Assembly: GCA_049601915.1 (NCBI GenBank)
Contig: JBMYRB010000002.1
Span: 124,001-188,000, forward strand
Direction: 5' to 3'
Origin: UBA8079 sp049601915
GTDB lineage: Bacteria; Pseudomonadota; Alphaproteobacteria; UBA6615
DNA length: 64,000 bases
The notes under the pieces are model-generated. The model worked only from the letters and a program-made list of their open reading frames with translations, was not told where the DNA came from and ran no database searches. Positions 36,150 through 45,462 of the stretch are shown in pieces (position 1 is the stretch's first letter; each line of letters begins with the position of its first letter). The position numbers and the translations under genes are program-made.

Positions 36150-36446
36150 ATGGCACGAGTTTTGGTAGCTGAAGACGACGGTGCGGTGCGTGAATTCATG
36201 CGCCGCGCGCTGGTGCGTGGCGGGCATGACGTCGCGACCGTCAATGACGGCCTCGACGCGCTCGATACCTTGGAAATGGACGAAGATTTCGATCTGCTGA
36301 TCACCGATATCGTGATGCCGGGGATGGACGGTATCGCCCTGGCGCTAAAGGTTGCCAAGGAGCATCCGAATATGGTGATCTTGATGATGACTGGATATGC
36401 CGCGGAGCGGCAGCGGGCACATGATCTCGAGGAACTCACCCACTAG
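36150..36446 (+). CDS. CpdR-like single-domain response regulator, C-terminally truncated
   Basis: 98 aa. Acidic pair E8/D9/D10 in VLVAEDDG, phospho-Asp D53 in LLITDIVMPGMDG and T81 in MMTGYAAERQRAH identify the CpdR type, which controls ClpXP-mediated proteolysis in the alphaproteobacterial cell cycle. Family members are about 118-125 aa and end in VxxKPF and a final helix. Here a TAG follows LEELTH, so the fifth strand, the conserved Lys-Pro and the last helix are missing. The stop is 3 bases from the end of the convergent TIGR02302 gene. It may be non-functional. Confidence 0.72.
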   Translation: MARVLVAEDDGAVREFMRRALVRGGHDVATVNDGLDALDTLEMDEDFDLLITDIVMPGMDGIALALKVAKEHPNMVILMMTGYAAERQRAHDLEELTH

Positions 36447-36449
36447 CTG

Positions 36450-38954
36450 CTAAAACCGGCGCAACAGCCGTTCGAGATAGTTTCGCTCCAGCGCCGGTCG
36501 TGTTCGGTCGAGGGCGCGGTCGCGGAGTTCGTCGAGAATTTCAAGAGCGCGCCGCGCCTGTTCGCCATCGTCGATGCCCTGCTGTGAGCTGTCCACTCCG
36601 AACGGCTGATCCTCGTTCTCGCTCGGCAGCCGGCGACCCAGCGGATCGAAACCTTCCTGACCCGGCTGCGCGATGCCGCCCTGCTGCTGGCCTGGCCCCT
36701 GGCCCTGGCCGGGCTGTCGCAGTAATTGGAGCGCCATGCTCTGGGCGCCTTGCTGCAGCTCGGCCAGCGCGCGGGCCTGATCTCCCAGTGCGCCCGGCAG
36801 GTCACCGCCTTCCAGCGCGCCTTCGGCGTCGCCCATCGCGTCTTCGGCGTTGCCCAGATTTTCGGGAATCTGGTCCGTCATCTCGCCGAGCTGGCGCATG
36901 AGCTCGCCAAGCTGCCGGCGGATTTCATTCTGCGCCTCGCGCAGGCGTTGGGCCTCTTCTTCCGAAAGGCGAGCGCCGCGCTGGTTGCGCTGGAAGACAT
37001 CGTCCTGCAGTTCCTGCTGGCGCCGCACCACGTCTTGCAGGTCGCGGAGCATCTCTTGCGCCGGCGAATTCGACTGTTGCTGTAGCTGGTTGGGGGCGTC
37101 GCGCAGGGCCTGCAACATCTGCTGCATGCGTTCCAGAAGCTGTTCGACGCTTTCCATATCCCCCAGGCGCGCCATTTGTTCCAGCTTCTCCAGCAGTTCC
37201 TGGATCGCTTCCTGGTCGATTATGTCGAGCTCTTCTCCGGCCTCGGGCAGCAGGGACAGGTCCATGCCTTCTAGGGCCTGGGACAGGTTCTGCGCGAGCG
37301 CCTCGAGATACCGATCGAGCGCGGCTCGCAATTCCTCCATGAGCGCCTGAATTTCTTCGTCGCTGGCGCCATCCTCGATCGCCTGCTGGAGCTGTTCCTG
37401 AAGGTCGGTGAGTTCGCGCTGGGTGAGCGAGAGCGCGCCGTCTTCCAGCCGAAGTGCCGTATCCCAGAGTTGGGACAGAATCGGCGCGATGTCGTTTGTC
37501 GATCGCCCGTGGACAAGCCGTGAGCGGGTGGACATAAGGGCTAGGAAGACCACGACATCATTGTCGAAACGCTGCGGGAAGCTGCCGATATTGTGCAGCG
37601 AGCGCGCCACCTCGTGCCGGCTGTCGGGCGAGAGCGCCAGGACGCGACGTTGTTCGATGATGTCATGTGCCACGGGGTGATTGAAGCTCCGTTCCGGCAG
37701 CAACACCGCGAGCCGGTCGGTTTGGCCGGTCTGGCCGCGCCCGTCGGTTGCTGTGAATCGAACGTCGACCTCGAGGCCCGCCCACGGATGTTCGGTCAGG
37801 TCGTGAACGCTGACGGCACCGCCTTCGCGCGGGCTCGGCCGCGGCAGCGGGAGCTCGATGGCGATGGGTTTGATCGACGGCTGCCTGGTCTCGCCCGGCC
37901 AGGTGATCTCCGCCGCGACCTCGACGATCCCGTGATCATCCACACCGTCATAGCTGAGTTGCAGCGCGTTGCTGCTCGTGCCCCGGGGGGAATCGGCGAA
38001 GCTGATCTCCGGTGCCGTGTCGGGCTGGACAATAATCTGCCATTCGCCAACCGTCCGTCCCGATGCATCGACGCCAATCGATTGAGGACCGGTATCCTTG
38101 AGTACGGCTTCGATCTGCCAGCCACCCGCCGAGACCAATGTCAGCTTCTGGTGCGCATCCCCGATTCGCAGGCTTGGCGTCCGGCGGGCGTGGCTGACCT
38201 GGGCCAGGAGGGTGCTGCCGACGGGAACCGAGATTTCATCTTCGTCACCTTCGTCAAGCGCGGGTGCCGCCTTAGGGTCGGCGCTCGCGAGCAGGTGCGG
38301 CGGCAAGTTCGTGTAGTCGGGCGGTGTGATCCAGAGCTCGAGGCTCGCGGCGGGGCCGTCCGTCAGCCCCTGTATGTCCGGCGAGAATGCCTTTGCGAGC
38401 CTGTTTGTGGAATCGCTCCCGGCGGCGATGACGCCGACGACCAGCAGTATGCCCAGCCCGATCCGCAGGGCATAGGGATCGCGGCCGGCCAGGTTCGGGT
38501 GTGGCCAGCGCAAGTGGATATGGCGGGCCGCCGCCGCGGCCTGGGTCAGATGCTGCCGCCAGAGACGATCGGTCTCGGGATCGACCACGCCGATGGCCGG
38601 CCGGTCCTCGATAACCGTCAATGGGCGATGGGGGAGGTTGGAGTCCGTTTCCAGTTTGCGCTTGGCCTCGGCATTCGTCGGCGGCTTGATGCGGCGGATG
38701 CCGTGCCATATGCGCGAGGCAAAAATAACGGTGAAGCCGAGTAGAAGCAGCCCGTGGAGCCATCCCGGTATCGCGGACAGGAGCCCCAAAAGGGCGATGG
38801 CGAGATACAGCCCCGCGACCCCCACTGCGGGCCAGAGCGCCGGCCATGCTCGTTCCCAGAGCATCGTTGCGCGCGCGACCGCGCGGTACAAGCTGAGGCG
38901 CGCGGGTGCCCGCGTTTCCTCGTCGCGTCGTTGATATTCGTTCCAGTCGCTCAA
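36450..38954 (-). CDS. TIGR02302 (DUF4175) family membrane protein
   Basis: 834 aa. Two hydrophobic segments near the N-terminus (about 35-60 and 65-85), a third around 160-175, a beta-rich middle and a long Gln/Glu-rich helical C-terminal part (about 480-760, many LLEKLEQM-like heptads), ending NYLERLLRRF. This matches the TIGR02302 plan found next to lysA in alphaproteobacteria. Start is uncertain: TTG at 38954 has AGGGGC about 7 bases upstream; TTG 38978 and ATG 38864 are alternatives. The role is unknown; coiled coil and anchoring suggest an envelope scaffold. Confidence 0.82.
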   Translation of the reverse strand: MSDWNEYQRRDEETRAPARLSLYRAVARATMLWERAWPALWPAVGVAGLYLAIALLGLLSAIPGWLHGLLLLGFTVIFASRIWHGIRRIKPPTNAEAKRKLETDSNLPHRPLTVIEDRPAIGVVDPETDRLWRQHLTQAAAAARHIHLRWPHPNLAGRDPYALRIGLGILLVVGVIAAGSDSTNRLAKAFSPDIQGLTDGPAASLELWITPPDYTNLPPHLLASADPKAAPALDEGDEDEISVPVGSTLLAQVSHARRTPSLRIGDAHQKLTLVSAGGWQIEAVLKDTGPQSIGVDASGRTVGEWQIIVQPDTAPEISFADSPRGTSSNALQLSYDGVDDHGIVEVAAEITWPGETRQPSIKPIAIELPLPRPSPREGGAVSVHDLTEHPWAGLEVDVRFTATDGRGQTGQTDRLAVLLPERSFNHPVAHDIIEQRRVLALSPDSRHEVARSLHNIGSFPQRFDNDVVVFLALMSTRSRLVHGRSTNDIAPILSQLWDTALRLEDGALSLTQRELTDLQEQLQQAIEDGASDEEIQALMEELRAALDRYLEALAQNLSQALEGMDLSLLPEAGEELDIIDQEAIQELLEKLEQMARLGDMESVEQLLERMQQMLQALRDAPNQLQQQSNSPAQEMLRDLQDVVRRQQELQDDVFQRNQRGARLSEEEAQRLREAQNEIRRQLGELMRQLGEMTDQIPENLGNAEDAMGDAEGALEGGDLPGALGDQARALAELQQGAQSMALQLLRQPGQGQGPGQQQGGIAQPGQEGFDPLGRRLPSENEDQPFGVDSSQQGIDDGEQARRALEILDELRDRALDRTRPALERNYLERLLRRF

Positions 38955-38994
38955 TTCGGCCCCTGATGTGGCCGTCAACCGGGACGGCGCTGTT

Positions 38995-40263
38995 CTAGGT
39001 CTGCCAGTCTGCCATTTCTTCCTGTGCCAGTATTGCGGCGATTTTCTGGCGCGCGCGTACAACGCTGAATTCGGCACCACGAACAAGGACTTCGGCGATC
39101 AGCGGACGGCTATTGTAGCCCGAAGCCATCACCGCGCCATAGGCGCCGGCGTCGCGGATCACAACAAGTTCACCCGCCGCAAGGGCAGGCAGGTCGCGCT
39201 GAGTAGCGAAGGTGTCGCCGGTCTCGCACACGGGTCCGACAATGTCGTAGCTGTGTGTGGCAGCGTCTGCACCGGCCTCGCGGACGGGCAGAACCTCGTG
39301 ATGGGCGTCGTACATGGCCGGTCGCACGAGATCGTTCATGGCGGCGTCGACGATGGCGAAGCTGCGGGTCTCGGCGTCTTTGACATAAATGATCTCGGTC
39401 AGCAGCACGCCGGCGGGCCCGGCGAGATACCGGCCCGGCTCAAACACGAGCGTGCAGCCCAGGTCGCCGACGGTCTCGGCCACGATGCCGGCGTAGTCGG
39501 CGGGATCGGGCGGGGTGTGATGTCCGTAGTCAATACCCAGGCCGCCGCCGAGATCGAGCTTGAGGATGTCGTGGCCATCGGTACGCAGCTCATGGACCAG
39601 GGCCGCGACGTGCAAAAAAGCGTCACGGAAAGGCGACAAATCTGTCAGCTGACTGCCGATATGTACCGCGACCGCGTTGGCGGCTATTCCCGGCAGTTCT
39701 GCCGCGCGGGCGTAGACGGCGCGTGCGCGGGAGATCTCGATCCCGAACTTGTCGTGATGGCGCCCGGTCGAGATCTTGTGGTGAGTGTCGGCGTCCACGT
39801 CGGGGTTCACGCGCACCGCCACATTAACGGTTGCACCCAATGCGTTTGCCACCTCCGACAGGCGCTCTAGTTCGGGAATGGATTCAATGTTGAACTGACC
39901 GATGCCCGCGGCGATGGCCTGGCCCATTTCATCGGCGGTCTTGCCGACGCCGGAGAACACGATCTCGGCGGGATCGACGCCCGCGGCCAGCGCGCGCGCC
40001 AACTCGCCGCCGGACACCACGTCGGCGCCCGCGCCACACGCCGCCAGCGCGCGTATGACAGCCAGGTTCGAGTTGGCCTTCATGGCATAGCAGACCCGCG
40101 CGTCGAGACCGGCCTCGGCGAGTGCGCCCGCAAAACGCCGATAGGCGTCGGTGAGTGTCGTCTCGGAATAGACATAGACCGGTGTTCCCACGGCTTCGGC
40201 AATGCGCGAAAGGGGTACGTCCTCGGCGTAAAGTTCGCCGTCTTTATAGTCGAAGTGGCTCAT
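38995..40263 (-). CDS. lysA: Diaminopimelate decarboxylase
   Basis: 422 aa PLP enzyme, last step of lysine synthesis. Schiff-base Lys in VCYAMKANSNLAV (near 61), PLP-binding HIGSQLTDLSPF and GGGLGIDYG, and the dimer-active-site Cys in GPVCETGDTF. Fold III type. Length normal. Upstream small lipoprotein lptM and argH form the conserved argH-lptM-lysA order of alphaproteobacteria. Confidence 0.96.
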   Translation of the reverse strand: MSHFDYKDGELYAEDVPLSRIAEAVGTPVYVYSETTLTDAYRRFAGALAEAGLDARVCYAMKANSNLAVIRALAACGAGADVVSGGELARALAAGVDPAEIVFSGVGKTADEMGQAIAAGIGQFNIESIPELERLSEVANALGATVNVAVRVNPDVDADTHHKISTGRHHDKFGIEISRARAVYARAAELPGIAANAVAVHIGSQLTDLSPFRDAFLHVAALVHELRTDGHDILKLDLGGGLGIDYGHHTPPDPADYAGIVAETVGDLGCTLVFEPGRYLAGPAGVLLTEIIYVKDAETRSFAIVDAAMNDLVRPAMYDAHHEVLPVREAGADAATHSYDIVGPVCETGDTFATQRDLPALAAGELVVIRDAGAYGAVMASGYNSRPLIAEVLVRGAEFSVVRARQKIAAILAQEEMADWQT

Positions 40264-40311
40264 GACGTTGTCTCGGGGCTGACAGAAAATTGGGCCGTCG
40301 GCCTGTCGAAC

Positions 40312-40458
40312 TCAGCGGGTCGGATAGGTGCGCGGGTAGGTGACTTCTTCACCTTCGGGCGGTTTGGGCGGGCCTTTCTTGCCACAGGCAGTCAGCGCCA
40401 CGGCCAAAAGCAGGGCGACGAGCACATGATGGGAGGTCGCGGTGACCAAGTGTTGCAT
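40312..40458 (-). CDS. Small lipoprotein (LptM-like)
   Basis: 48 aa. Hydrophobic signal (about 11-24) ends in the lipobox LTAC with C25 to be lipidated, then GKKGPPKPPEGEE, the usual charged-proline tail of this family. LptM-type lipoproteins assist LptDE maturation in E. coli; the alphaproteobacterial version next to lysA is usually annotated only as a lipoprotein. One base separates it from the argH stop. Short, but the lipobox and conserved context make it firm. Confidence 0.85.
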   Translation of the reverse strand: MQHLVTATSHHVLVALLLAVALTACGKKGPPKPPEGEEVTYPRTYPTR

Positions 40459-40459
40459 C

Positions 40460-41881
40460 TCAATCTCCCTCGTTCCCGGCAAGGAACCGGGCGCGGGCGT
40501 CGGCAGCGGCGGCGCGGACATTGTCCGGTGCGGTGCCGCCAAAGCTGGTCCGACTGGCGACAGAGGCCTCGACCGTCAGGACATCAAAGACATCGGCGCT
40601 GATCCGTGGGTCAACGCCCTGCATGTCCTCGAGTGAAAGTTCGGCCAGCGTGACACCCTTTTCGTCGGCGAGTGCCACGACCGAGCCCGTGATTGCGTGG
40701 GCATCGCGGAACGGCACGCCGGAGGCCCGGACCAGCCAGTCGGCCAGATCCGTGGCGGTGGAGTGACCCTGTCCGGCGGCGGCATGCATGTTATCCGCCT
40801 GGGCCTGCATATCACTGACCATGCCCGTGATGGCGGCGAGTGCCAGAGCCAGGGAGTCTGCCGCGTCGAAGACCGGTTCCTTGTCTTCCTGCATGTCCTT
40901 GGAATAGGCCAGCGGCAGCCCCTTCATGACGGTCAGCAGGCCGATCAAGGCACCACACACACGCCCCGTCTTGGCCCGCGACAGTTCTGCTGCGTCCGGG
41001 TTGCGCTTTTGGGGCATCATCGAACTGCCGGTGGTGTAGGCATCGGTTAAGGCGATGAAGCGAAACCCGTCGCTGCACCAGATCACCAGCTCTTCGGCGA
41101 ACCGCGACACATGGGTCGTGCAGATCGCGGCGGCCGAGAGAAACTCGAGCGCAAAATCCCGATCGGACACCGCGTCCAGCGAATTGGCCATGGGCCGGTC
41201 GAAGCCGAGGGATGCCGCCGTCGCGGCCCGGTCGATGGGAAAAGACGTGCCGGCGAGCGCGCCCGCGCCCAGAGGCGATTCATTCAGCCGTGCACGGGCA
41301 TCCGCGAGCCGTCCCCGGTCGCGCCCGAACATCTCCACATAGGCCAGCAGATGATGACCGAAGGTCACGGGTTGTGCCGTCTGCAAATGGGTGAAGCCCG
41401 GCATGACGGTGCCGGCATGGGCATCGGCTTTTTCGATCAAGGCCGCCTGCAGTCCCATAAGCTGGGCATCGAGTGCATCGATTTCGTCACGCACCCAGAG
41501 CCGGAAATCCGTCGCGACCTGGTCGTTGCGCGAGCGTGCTGTATGCAGCCGTCCCGCCGCATCTCCAACCATCTCGCGCAGCCGTGATTCGATGTTCATG
41601 TGGATGTCTTCCAGTGCCACCTTGAACTCGAAAGTGCCGGCCTCGATGTCTCGCGAAATCGTGTCTAGACCGTTATTAATGGCCTGCCCATCTTCAGCGG
41701 AAAGAATGCCCTGTTCGACAAGCATCCGGGCATGCGCGCGCGACCCGGCAATGTCCTGGGCGAAAAAGCGCTGGTCAAAACCGATGGACGCATTGATGCG
41801 TTCCATGACCTCCGATGGTCCGGAGGTAAATCGGCCGCCCCATTGCGCATTGGCTGGCTTGCGTGTGTCGTTTGGGCTCAT
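40460..41881 (-). CDS. argH: Argininosuccinate lyase
   Basis: 473 aa, cleaves argininosuccinate to arginine and fumarate. The fumarase-superfamily signature GSSMMPQKRNPDAAEL with the catalytic Ser is near residue 290. N-terminal AQWGGRFTSGPSEVMERINASI and TARSRNDQVATDFRLW are diagnostic. Starts at ATG 41881 (MSPNDTRKP); the frame runs further but enters the divergent thioredoxin gene. 40 bases separate it from that gene. Confidence 0.96.
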   Translation of the reverse strand: MSPNDTRKPANAQWGGRFTSGPSEVMERINASIGFDQRFFAQDIAGSRAHARMLVEQGILSAEDGQAINNGLDTISRDIEAGTFEFKVALEDIHMNIESRLREMVGDAAGRLHTARSRNDQVATDFRLWVRDEIDALDAQLMGLQAALIEKADAHAGTVMPGFTHLQTAQPVTFGHHLLAYVEMFGRDRGRLADARARLNESPLGAGALAGTSFPIDRAATAASLGFDRPMANSLDAVSDRDFALEFLSAAAICTTHVSRFAEELVIWCSDGFRFIALTDAYTTGSSMMPQKRNPDAAELSRAKTGRVCGALIGLLTVMKGLPLAYSKDMQEDKEPVFDAADSLALALAAITGMVSDMQAQADNMHAAAGQGHSTATDLADWLVRASGVPFRDAHAITGSVVALADEKGVTLAELSLEDMQGVDPRISADVFDVLTVEASVASRTSFGGTAPDNVRAAAADARARFLAGNEGD

Positions 41882-41921
41882 GTCTTTCGGGCTCGTATTA
41901 CTGGGAGCGACGTTTAACGAT

Positions 41922-42509
41922 ATGATACGCCGGATGAAAGTTTTTCTGTTCACGACCTTTTCTGCATTCGCGCTTGTGATGTGGACACCTTTGGGCCTGC
42001 AAACCAGTGCGGACGCCGATTCCGGGCCGCCCATCGAGGGTCAGGTTCAGAATTATGAGCCTTTGGAGAAGCCCCTTTCGGTTCCTGATGTGACTGTTCT
42101 GGCACAGAAAGACGGGCCGATTACCCTCGACCGGTTCAAGGGAAAGTTCGTGGTCCTGAACTTCTGGGCCACCTGGTGCGGGCCGTGTATTCGCGAACTG
42201 CCGTCCCTGGAACGGCTGAATACTGAGTTGGGTGGCGAGCAGGCCCAGGTTGTTCTGATCAGCCAGGATCGCGGCGGTTTCAAGCAGACCGACCGGTTCC
42301 TGAAGAAGCTCAAGGTCGATTTTCCGGACGACTTTATCGATGAACGGCTGAAATTTTCCCGCGCTATCGGCGTGGTGTCCCTGCCGACGACGATTTTGAT
42401 CGATGCAGATGGCATGGAAGTGGGCCGGCTGGTCGGGTCGGCCGAGTGGGATTCGCCCGAGGCGCTAGACCTAGTCAACTGGTACATGGACAAGGCGGGC
42501 AGCAGCTAG
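41922..42509 (+). CDS. TlpA-like thiol-disulfide oxidoreductase
   Basis: 195 aa. N-terminal signal or anchor (about 5-25, RRMKVFLFTTFSAFALVMW). A thioredoxin fold follows with redox motif WCGPC (C86/C89) in LNFWATWCGPCIRELP and cis-Pro in VVSLPTTILID. TlpA/ResA-type proteins act in the periplasm, often in cytochrome c maturation, but the partner here is unknown. Starts at ATG 41922 or 41934. Divergent from argH, a common alphaproteobacterial pairing. Confidence 0.87.
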   Translation: MIRRMKVFLFTTFSAFALVMWTPLGLQTSADADSGPPIEGQVQNYEPLEKPLSVPDVTVLAQKDGPITLDRFKGKFVVLNFWATWCGPCIRELPSLERLNTELGGEQAQVVLISQDRGGFKQTDRFLKKLKVDFPDDFIDERLKFSRAIGVVSLPTTILIDADGMEVGRLVGSAEWDSPEALDLVNWYMDKAGSS

Positions 42510-42531
42510 ACGCATCGCAAGAGGTTCCCCA

Positions 42532-42641
42532 CCCTCATGCTGAGGAGGCGCGCGAGCGCCGTCTCGAAGCATCGTACAACCATCGTCCTGTCCTTCGAGA
42601 CGGGCCAGCTTCGTCGAAGCCGGCCCTCCTCAGGATGAGGT
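42532..42641. repeat. Palindromic intergenic repeat (REP-like, about 110 bp)
   Basis: Outer arms CCTCATGCTGAGGAGG (42533-42548) and CCTCCTCAGGATGAGG (42625-42640) are inverted with one mismatch. An inner pair, GTCTCGAAG and CTTCGAGAC, gives a second stem. The layout matches dispersed palindromic elements seen between genes of many alphaproteobacteria. It lies 23 bases after the TlpA-like gene and before the convergent hbd end, so it may also act as a transcription barrier. Confidence 0.75.
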
Positions 42642-42672
42642 GGTGGCTGGATGCCTGGGTCGTATTCGCTGC

Positions 42673-43545
42673 CTACCGTGTCGCGACCGGCTCGTCGCCC
42701 GAATAGTCGTAGAAGCCGCGCCCGGTCTTGCGACCGAGCCAGCCGGCCTCGACATATTTCACCAGCAGCGGGCAGGGGCGGTACTTGGTGTCCGCCAGGC
42801 CTTCATAGAGCACCTGCATGACGGCTAGGCAGGTGTCGAGGCCGATGAAATCGGCCAGCTCGAACGGACCCATGGGGTGATTCGCGCCGAGCTTCATCGA
42901 GGTGTCGATCGAGTCCACGTTTCCCACGCCCTCATAGAGCGTGTAGACCGCCTCGTTGATCATAGGCAACAGGATGCGGTTGACGATGAAGGCCGGGAAA
43001 TCTTCAGATACCGTGCCCGTCTTGCCCAGCTTCTTCGTCAAATATTGGACGGCCGTGAAGGTGGCGTCGTCGGTCGCCAGGCCGCGGATCAGCTCGACGA
43101 GCTTCATCATCGGGACCGGGTTCATGAAGTGCATGCCCATGAATTTTTCCGGCCGGTCGGTGGCCGTGGCCAGGCGCGTGATCGAAATCGAAGAGGTGTT
43201 CGAGGCGATCAGGGCGCTGTCCTTCAGGTGGGGGCAAAGTGCTTCGAAGATCTTGACCTTCGTAGCCTCGTCCTCCGTCGCGGCCTCGATCACCAGATCG
43301 CAATCCGACAGGGCATCGAGCCCGGTGGCGGTGGAAATTCGTGCGAGCGCCTCGGCCTTGTCCTCTTCCGCAATCAGGGTGCGTTTGACCTGGCGGTCCA
43401 TATTGCCGTCGATCCGGCTGAGGGATTTCTCAAGCGCGTCGGCATCGATATCAACGATGACCACATCATGTTCCGCCAGCGCGCAGACATGGGCGATGCC
43501 GCTGCCCATCTGGCCGGCGCCGATGACGCCTATCTTGTTCAGCAT
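42673..43545 (-). CDS. hbd: 3-hydroxybutyryl-CoA dehydrogenase
   Basis: 290 aa. NAD motif IGVIGAGQMGSGIAHVCA (5-22). GMHFMNPVPMMKLVELIRG contains the catalytic His/Asn region, and FEALCPHLKDSALIASNTSSI supplies the catalytic Ser/Asn. Interconverts acetoacetyl-CoA and 3-hydroxybutyryl-CoA. It stands 42 bases after etfA in an etfB-etfA-hbd operon, linking beta-oxidation or PHB turnover with electron transfer. Confidence 0.95.
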   Translation of the reverse strand: MLNKIGVIGAGQMGSGIAHVCALAEHDVVIVDIDADALEKSLSRIDGNMDRQVKRTLIAEEDKAEALARISTATGLDALSDCDLVIEAATEDEATKVKIFEALCPHLKDSALIASNTSSISITRLATATDRPEKFMGMHFMNPVPMMKLVELIRGLATDDATFTAVQYLTKKLGKTGTVSEDFPAFIVNRILLPMINEAVYTLYEGVGNVDSIDTSMKLGANHPMGPFELADFIGLDTCLAVMQVLYEGLADTKYRPCPLLVKYVEAGWLGRKTGRGFYDYSGDEPVATR

Positions 43546-43587
43546 TTTTCTGTGTCCTGGATGGTTCGTGTTGCCGGTTGTTCCTGA

Positions 43588-44541
43588 TCAGCCCTGCTTC
43601 TCAAGCTCGGCGTCGAGCTCGGGCAGGGCCTTGAACAGGTCGGCGACCAGACCGTAGTCGGCGACCTGGAAGATCGGCGCTTCCTCGTCCTTGTTTATCG
43701 CAACAATCACTTTCGAATCCTTCATGCCGGCGAGATGCTGGATCGCACCGGAAATTCCGATCGCGATATAGAGCTCCGGTGCGACGACCTTGCCGGTCTG
43801 GCCAACCTGCCAGTCATTGGGCACGAAGCCCGCATCTACGGCAGCGCGCGAGGCACCCATGGCGGCCCCGAGCTTGTCGGCGATGGGCTCGATCAGGGCG
43901 TAATTCTCGCCCGATGCCATGCCGCGGCCACCGGAGATCACTACCCGTGCGGCGGTGAGTTCCGGCCGATCGCCGCCGGATTCCTCGCGGCTGACGAAGC
44001 GGGACAAGCCCGAATCCGCTGCACCCGACACGGCCTCGACGGCGGCGCTGCCTCCCGTGGCCGGTGCGGCATCGAAGGTGGCGGTGCGCACGGTGATGAT
44101 CTTGGTTGCGTCCAAGGACTTGACCGTGGCCATCGCGTTGCCGGCATAGATCGGCCGGACAAACGTATCGGCATCCACGACGGCGCTGATCTCTGAGATC
44201 TGCTGCAGGTCGAGGCTCGCCGCGACCCGGGGCATGAAGTTCTTGCCCGATGTTGTGGCCGGTGCGAGCACATGGGAATAGTCCCCGGCCATGCCGGTCA
44301 CCAATGCGGCGATATTCTCCGCGAGCCCGTGTTCAAGCCCGGCATCGTCGGCGACCAGCACCTTTGCGACGCCGTCGACGGCGGCGGCGGCCTCGCCGAC
44401 GGCGGCGCAGCCCGAGCCGGCGACCAGGATGGTGACTTCACCCGCGCCCGCGTCGGATAGCTGGCTTGCGGCCATGACCGTGTTCAGGGTCGCGGGCTTG
44501 AGGGTCGCGTTGTCATGTTCGGCAATGACGAGAATAGCCAT
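43588..44541 (-). CDS. etfA: Electron transfer flavoprotein alpha subunit
   Basis: 317 aa. The C-terminal FAD domain carries VVISGGRGMASGENY, then GQTGKVVAPELYIAIGISGAIQH, the ETF-alpha signature, and INKDEEAPIFQVADYGL. With EtfB it passes electrons from acyl-CoA dehydrogenases to ETF-quinone oxidoreductase. The ATG overlaps the etfB stop by one base. Confidence 0.96.
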   Translation of the reverse strand: MAILVIAEHDNATLKPATLNTVMAASQLSDAGAGEVTILVAGSGCAAVGEAAAAVDGVAKVLVADDAGLEHGLAENIAALVTGMAGDYSHVLAPATTSGKNFMPRVAASLDLQQISEISAVVDADTFVRPIYAGNAMATVKSLDATKIITVRTATFDAAPATGGSAAVEAVSGAADSGLSRFVSREESGGDRPELTAARVVISGGRGMASGENYALIEPIADKLGAAMGASRAAVDAGFVPNDWQVGQTGKVVAPELYIAIGISGAIQHLAGMKDSKVIVAINKDEEAPIFQVADYGLVADLFKALPELDAELEKQG

Positions 44542-45290
44542 CAGATGACCCTCGCTTCGTTCTTCAGCTTGTCGACGAGTTCGGCGACGGTCTCGACCAT
44601 CACCCCCGCCTCGCGTCCGGCCGGCTCCTCGACCTTGAGGGTCTCTAGGCGCGGCGACACATCGACGCTGAGCTCGTCGGGCGTGAGTTCGTCGATCGGC
44701 TTCTTCTTGGCCTTCATGATGTTGGGCAGCGATGCGTAGCGCGGCTCGTTGAGGCGCAAATCGGTGGTGACGATCGCCGGCAGGTTGATGTCGATGGTCT
44801 CAAGACCGCCGTCGATCTCGCGGGTCACCTTCGCGGTCCCGTCGCCGAGCTCGAGCTCGGAGGCGAAGGTCGCCTGGGGCCAGCCTAAAAGCGCGGCGAG
44901 CATCTGGCCGGTCTGGTTGGAATCATCGTCGATCGCCTGCTTGCCGAGGATCACCAGCTCGGGCGATTCGCGATCGACCAGCGCCTTGAGCAGCTTGGCG
45001 ACGGCCAGCGGTTCCAGCTCGTCGTCGCTCGCCACATGAATACCCCGGTCCGCCCCCATCGCGAGCGCGGTGCGGATCGTCTCCTGGCACTGGGCCACGC
45101 CCAAGGACACGGCGATGACCTCTTCGGCCTTGCCGGCCTCCTTGAGGCGGACGGCCTCCTCGACGGCGATTTCATCGAAAGGGTTCATCGACATTTTGAC
45201 GTTGGACGTCTCGACGCCGGTGCCGTCGGATTTGACGCGCACCTTGACGTTGTAGTCGATGACCCGCTTGACGGGGATCAGCAATTTCAT
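44541..45290 (-). CDS. etfB: Electron transfer flavoprotein beta subunit
   Basis: 249 aa AMP-binding partner of EtfA. VKRVIDYNVKVRVK at the start, FDEIAVEEAVRLKE (about 38-51), ILGKQAIDDDSNQTGQMLAALLG and LPAIVTTDLRLNEPRYASLPNIMKA follow the ETF-beta pattern. First gene of the etfB-etfA-hbd operon, with a 172-base gap upstream where a promoter would lie. I see no strong consensus promoter. Confidence 0.96.
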   Translation of the reverse strand: MKLLIPVKRVIDYNVKVRVKSDGTGVETSNVKMSMNPFDEIAVEEAVRLKEAGKAEEVIAVSLGVAQCQETIRTALAMGADRGIHVASDDELEPLAVAKLLKALVDRESPELVILGKQAIDDDSNQTGQMLAALLGWPQATFASELELGDGTAKVTREIDGGLETIDINLPAIVTTDLRLNEPRYASLPNIMKAKKKPIDELTPDELSVDVSPRLETLKVEEPAGREAGVMVETVAELVDKLKNEARVI

Positions 45291-45462
45291 GGGTTTATCC
45301 GCTCGCGATTATGGTTCTGACAGTGCGGGAAATACGCATGAAAGCCCCGTCTGCCATAGCGTTTCGTTATTTTTCGCACTGCAACATGCCGAACGGGCGG
45401 AACGGAGTCAATTCATCGGTGCGAGGCTCTCACGGCATGAGCGCGCGGGGTTTGGTCACCGG

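Noticed and set aside
36440..36470. Readthrough of the CpdR TAG into LLKP as the missing Lys-Pro
   Set aside because: The bases giving LLKP are the conserved end of the opposite-strand TIGR02302 gene, so the resemblance is probably chance.
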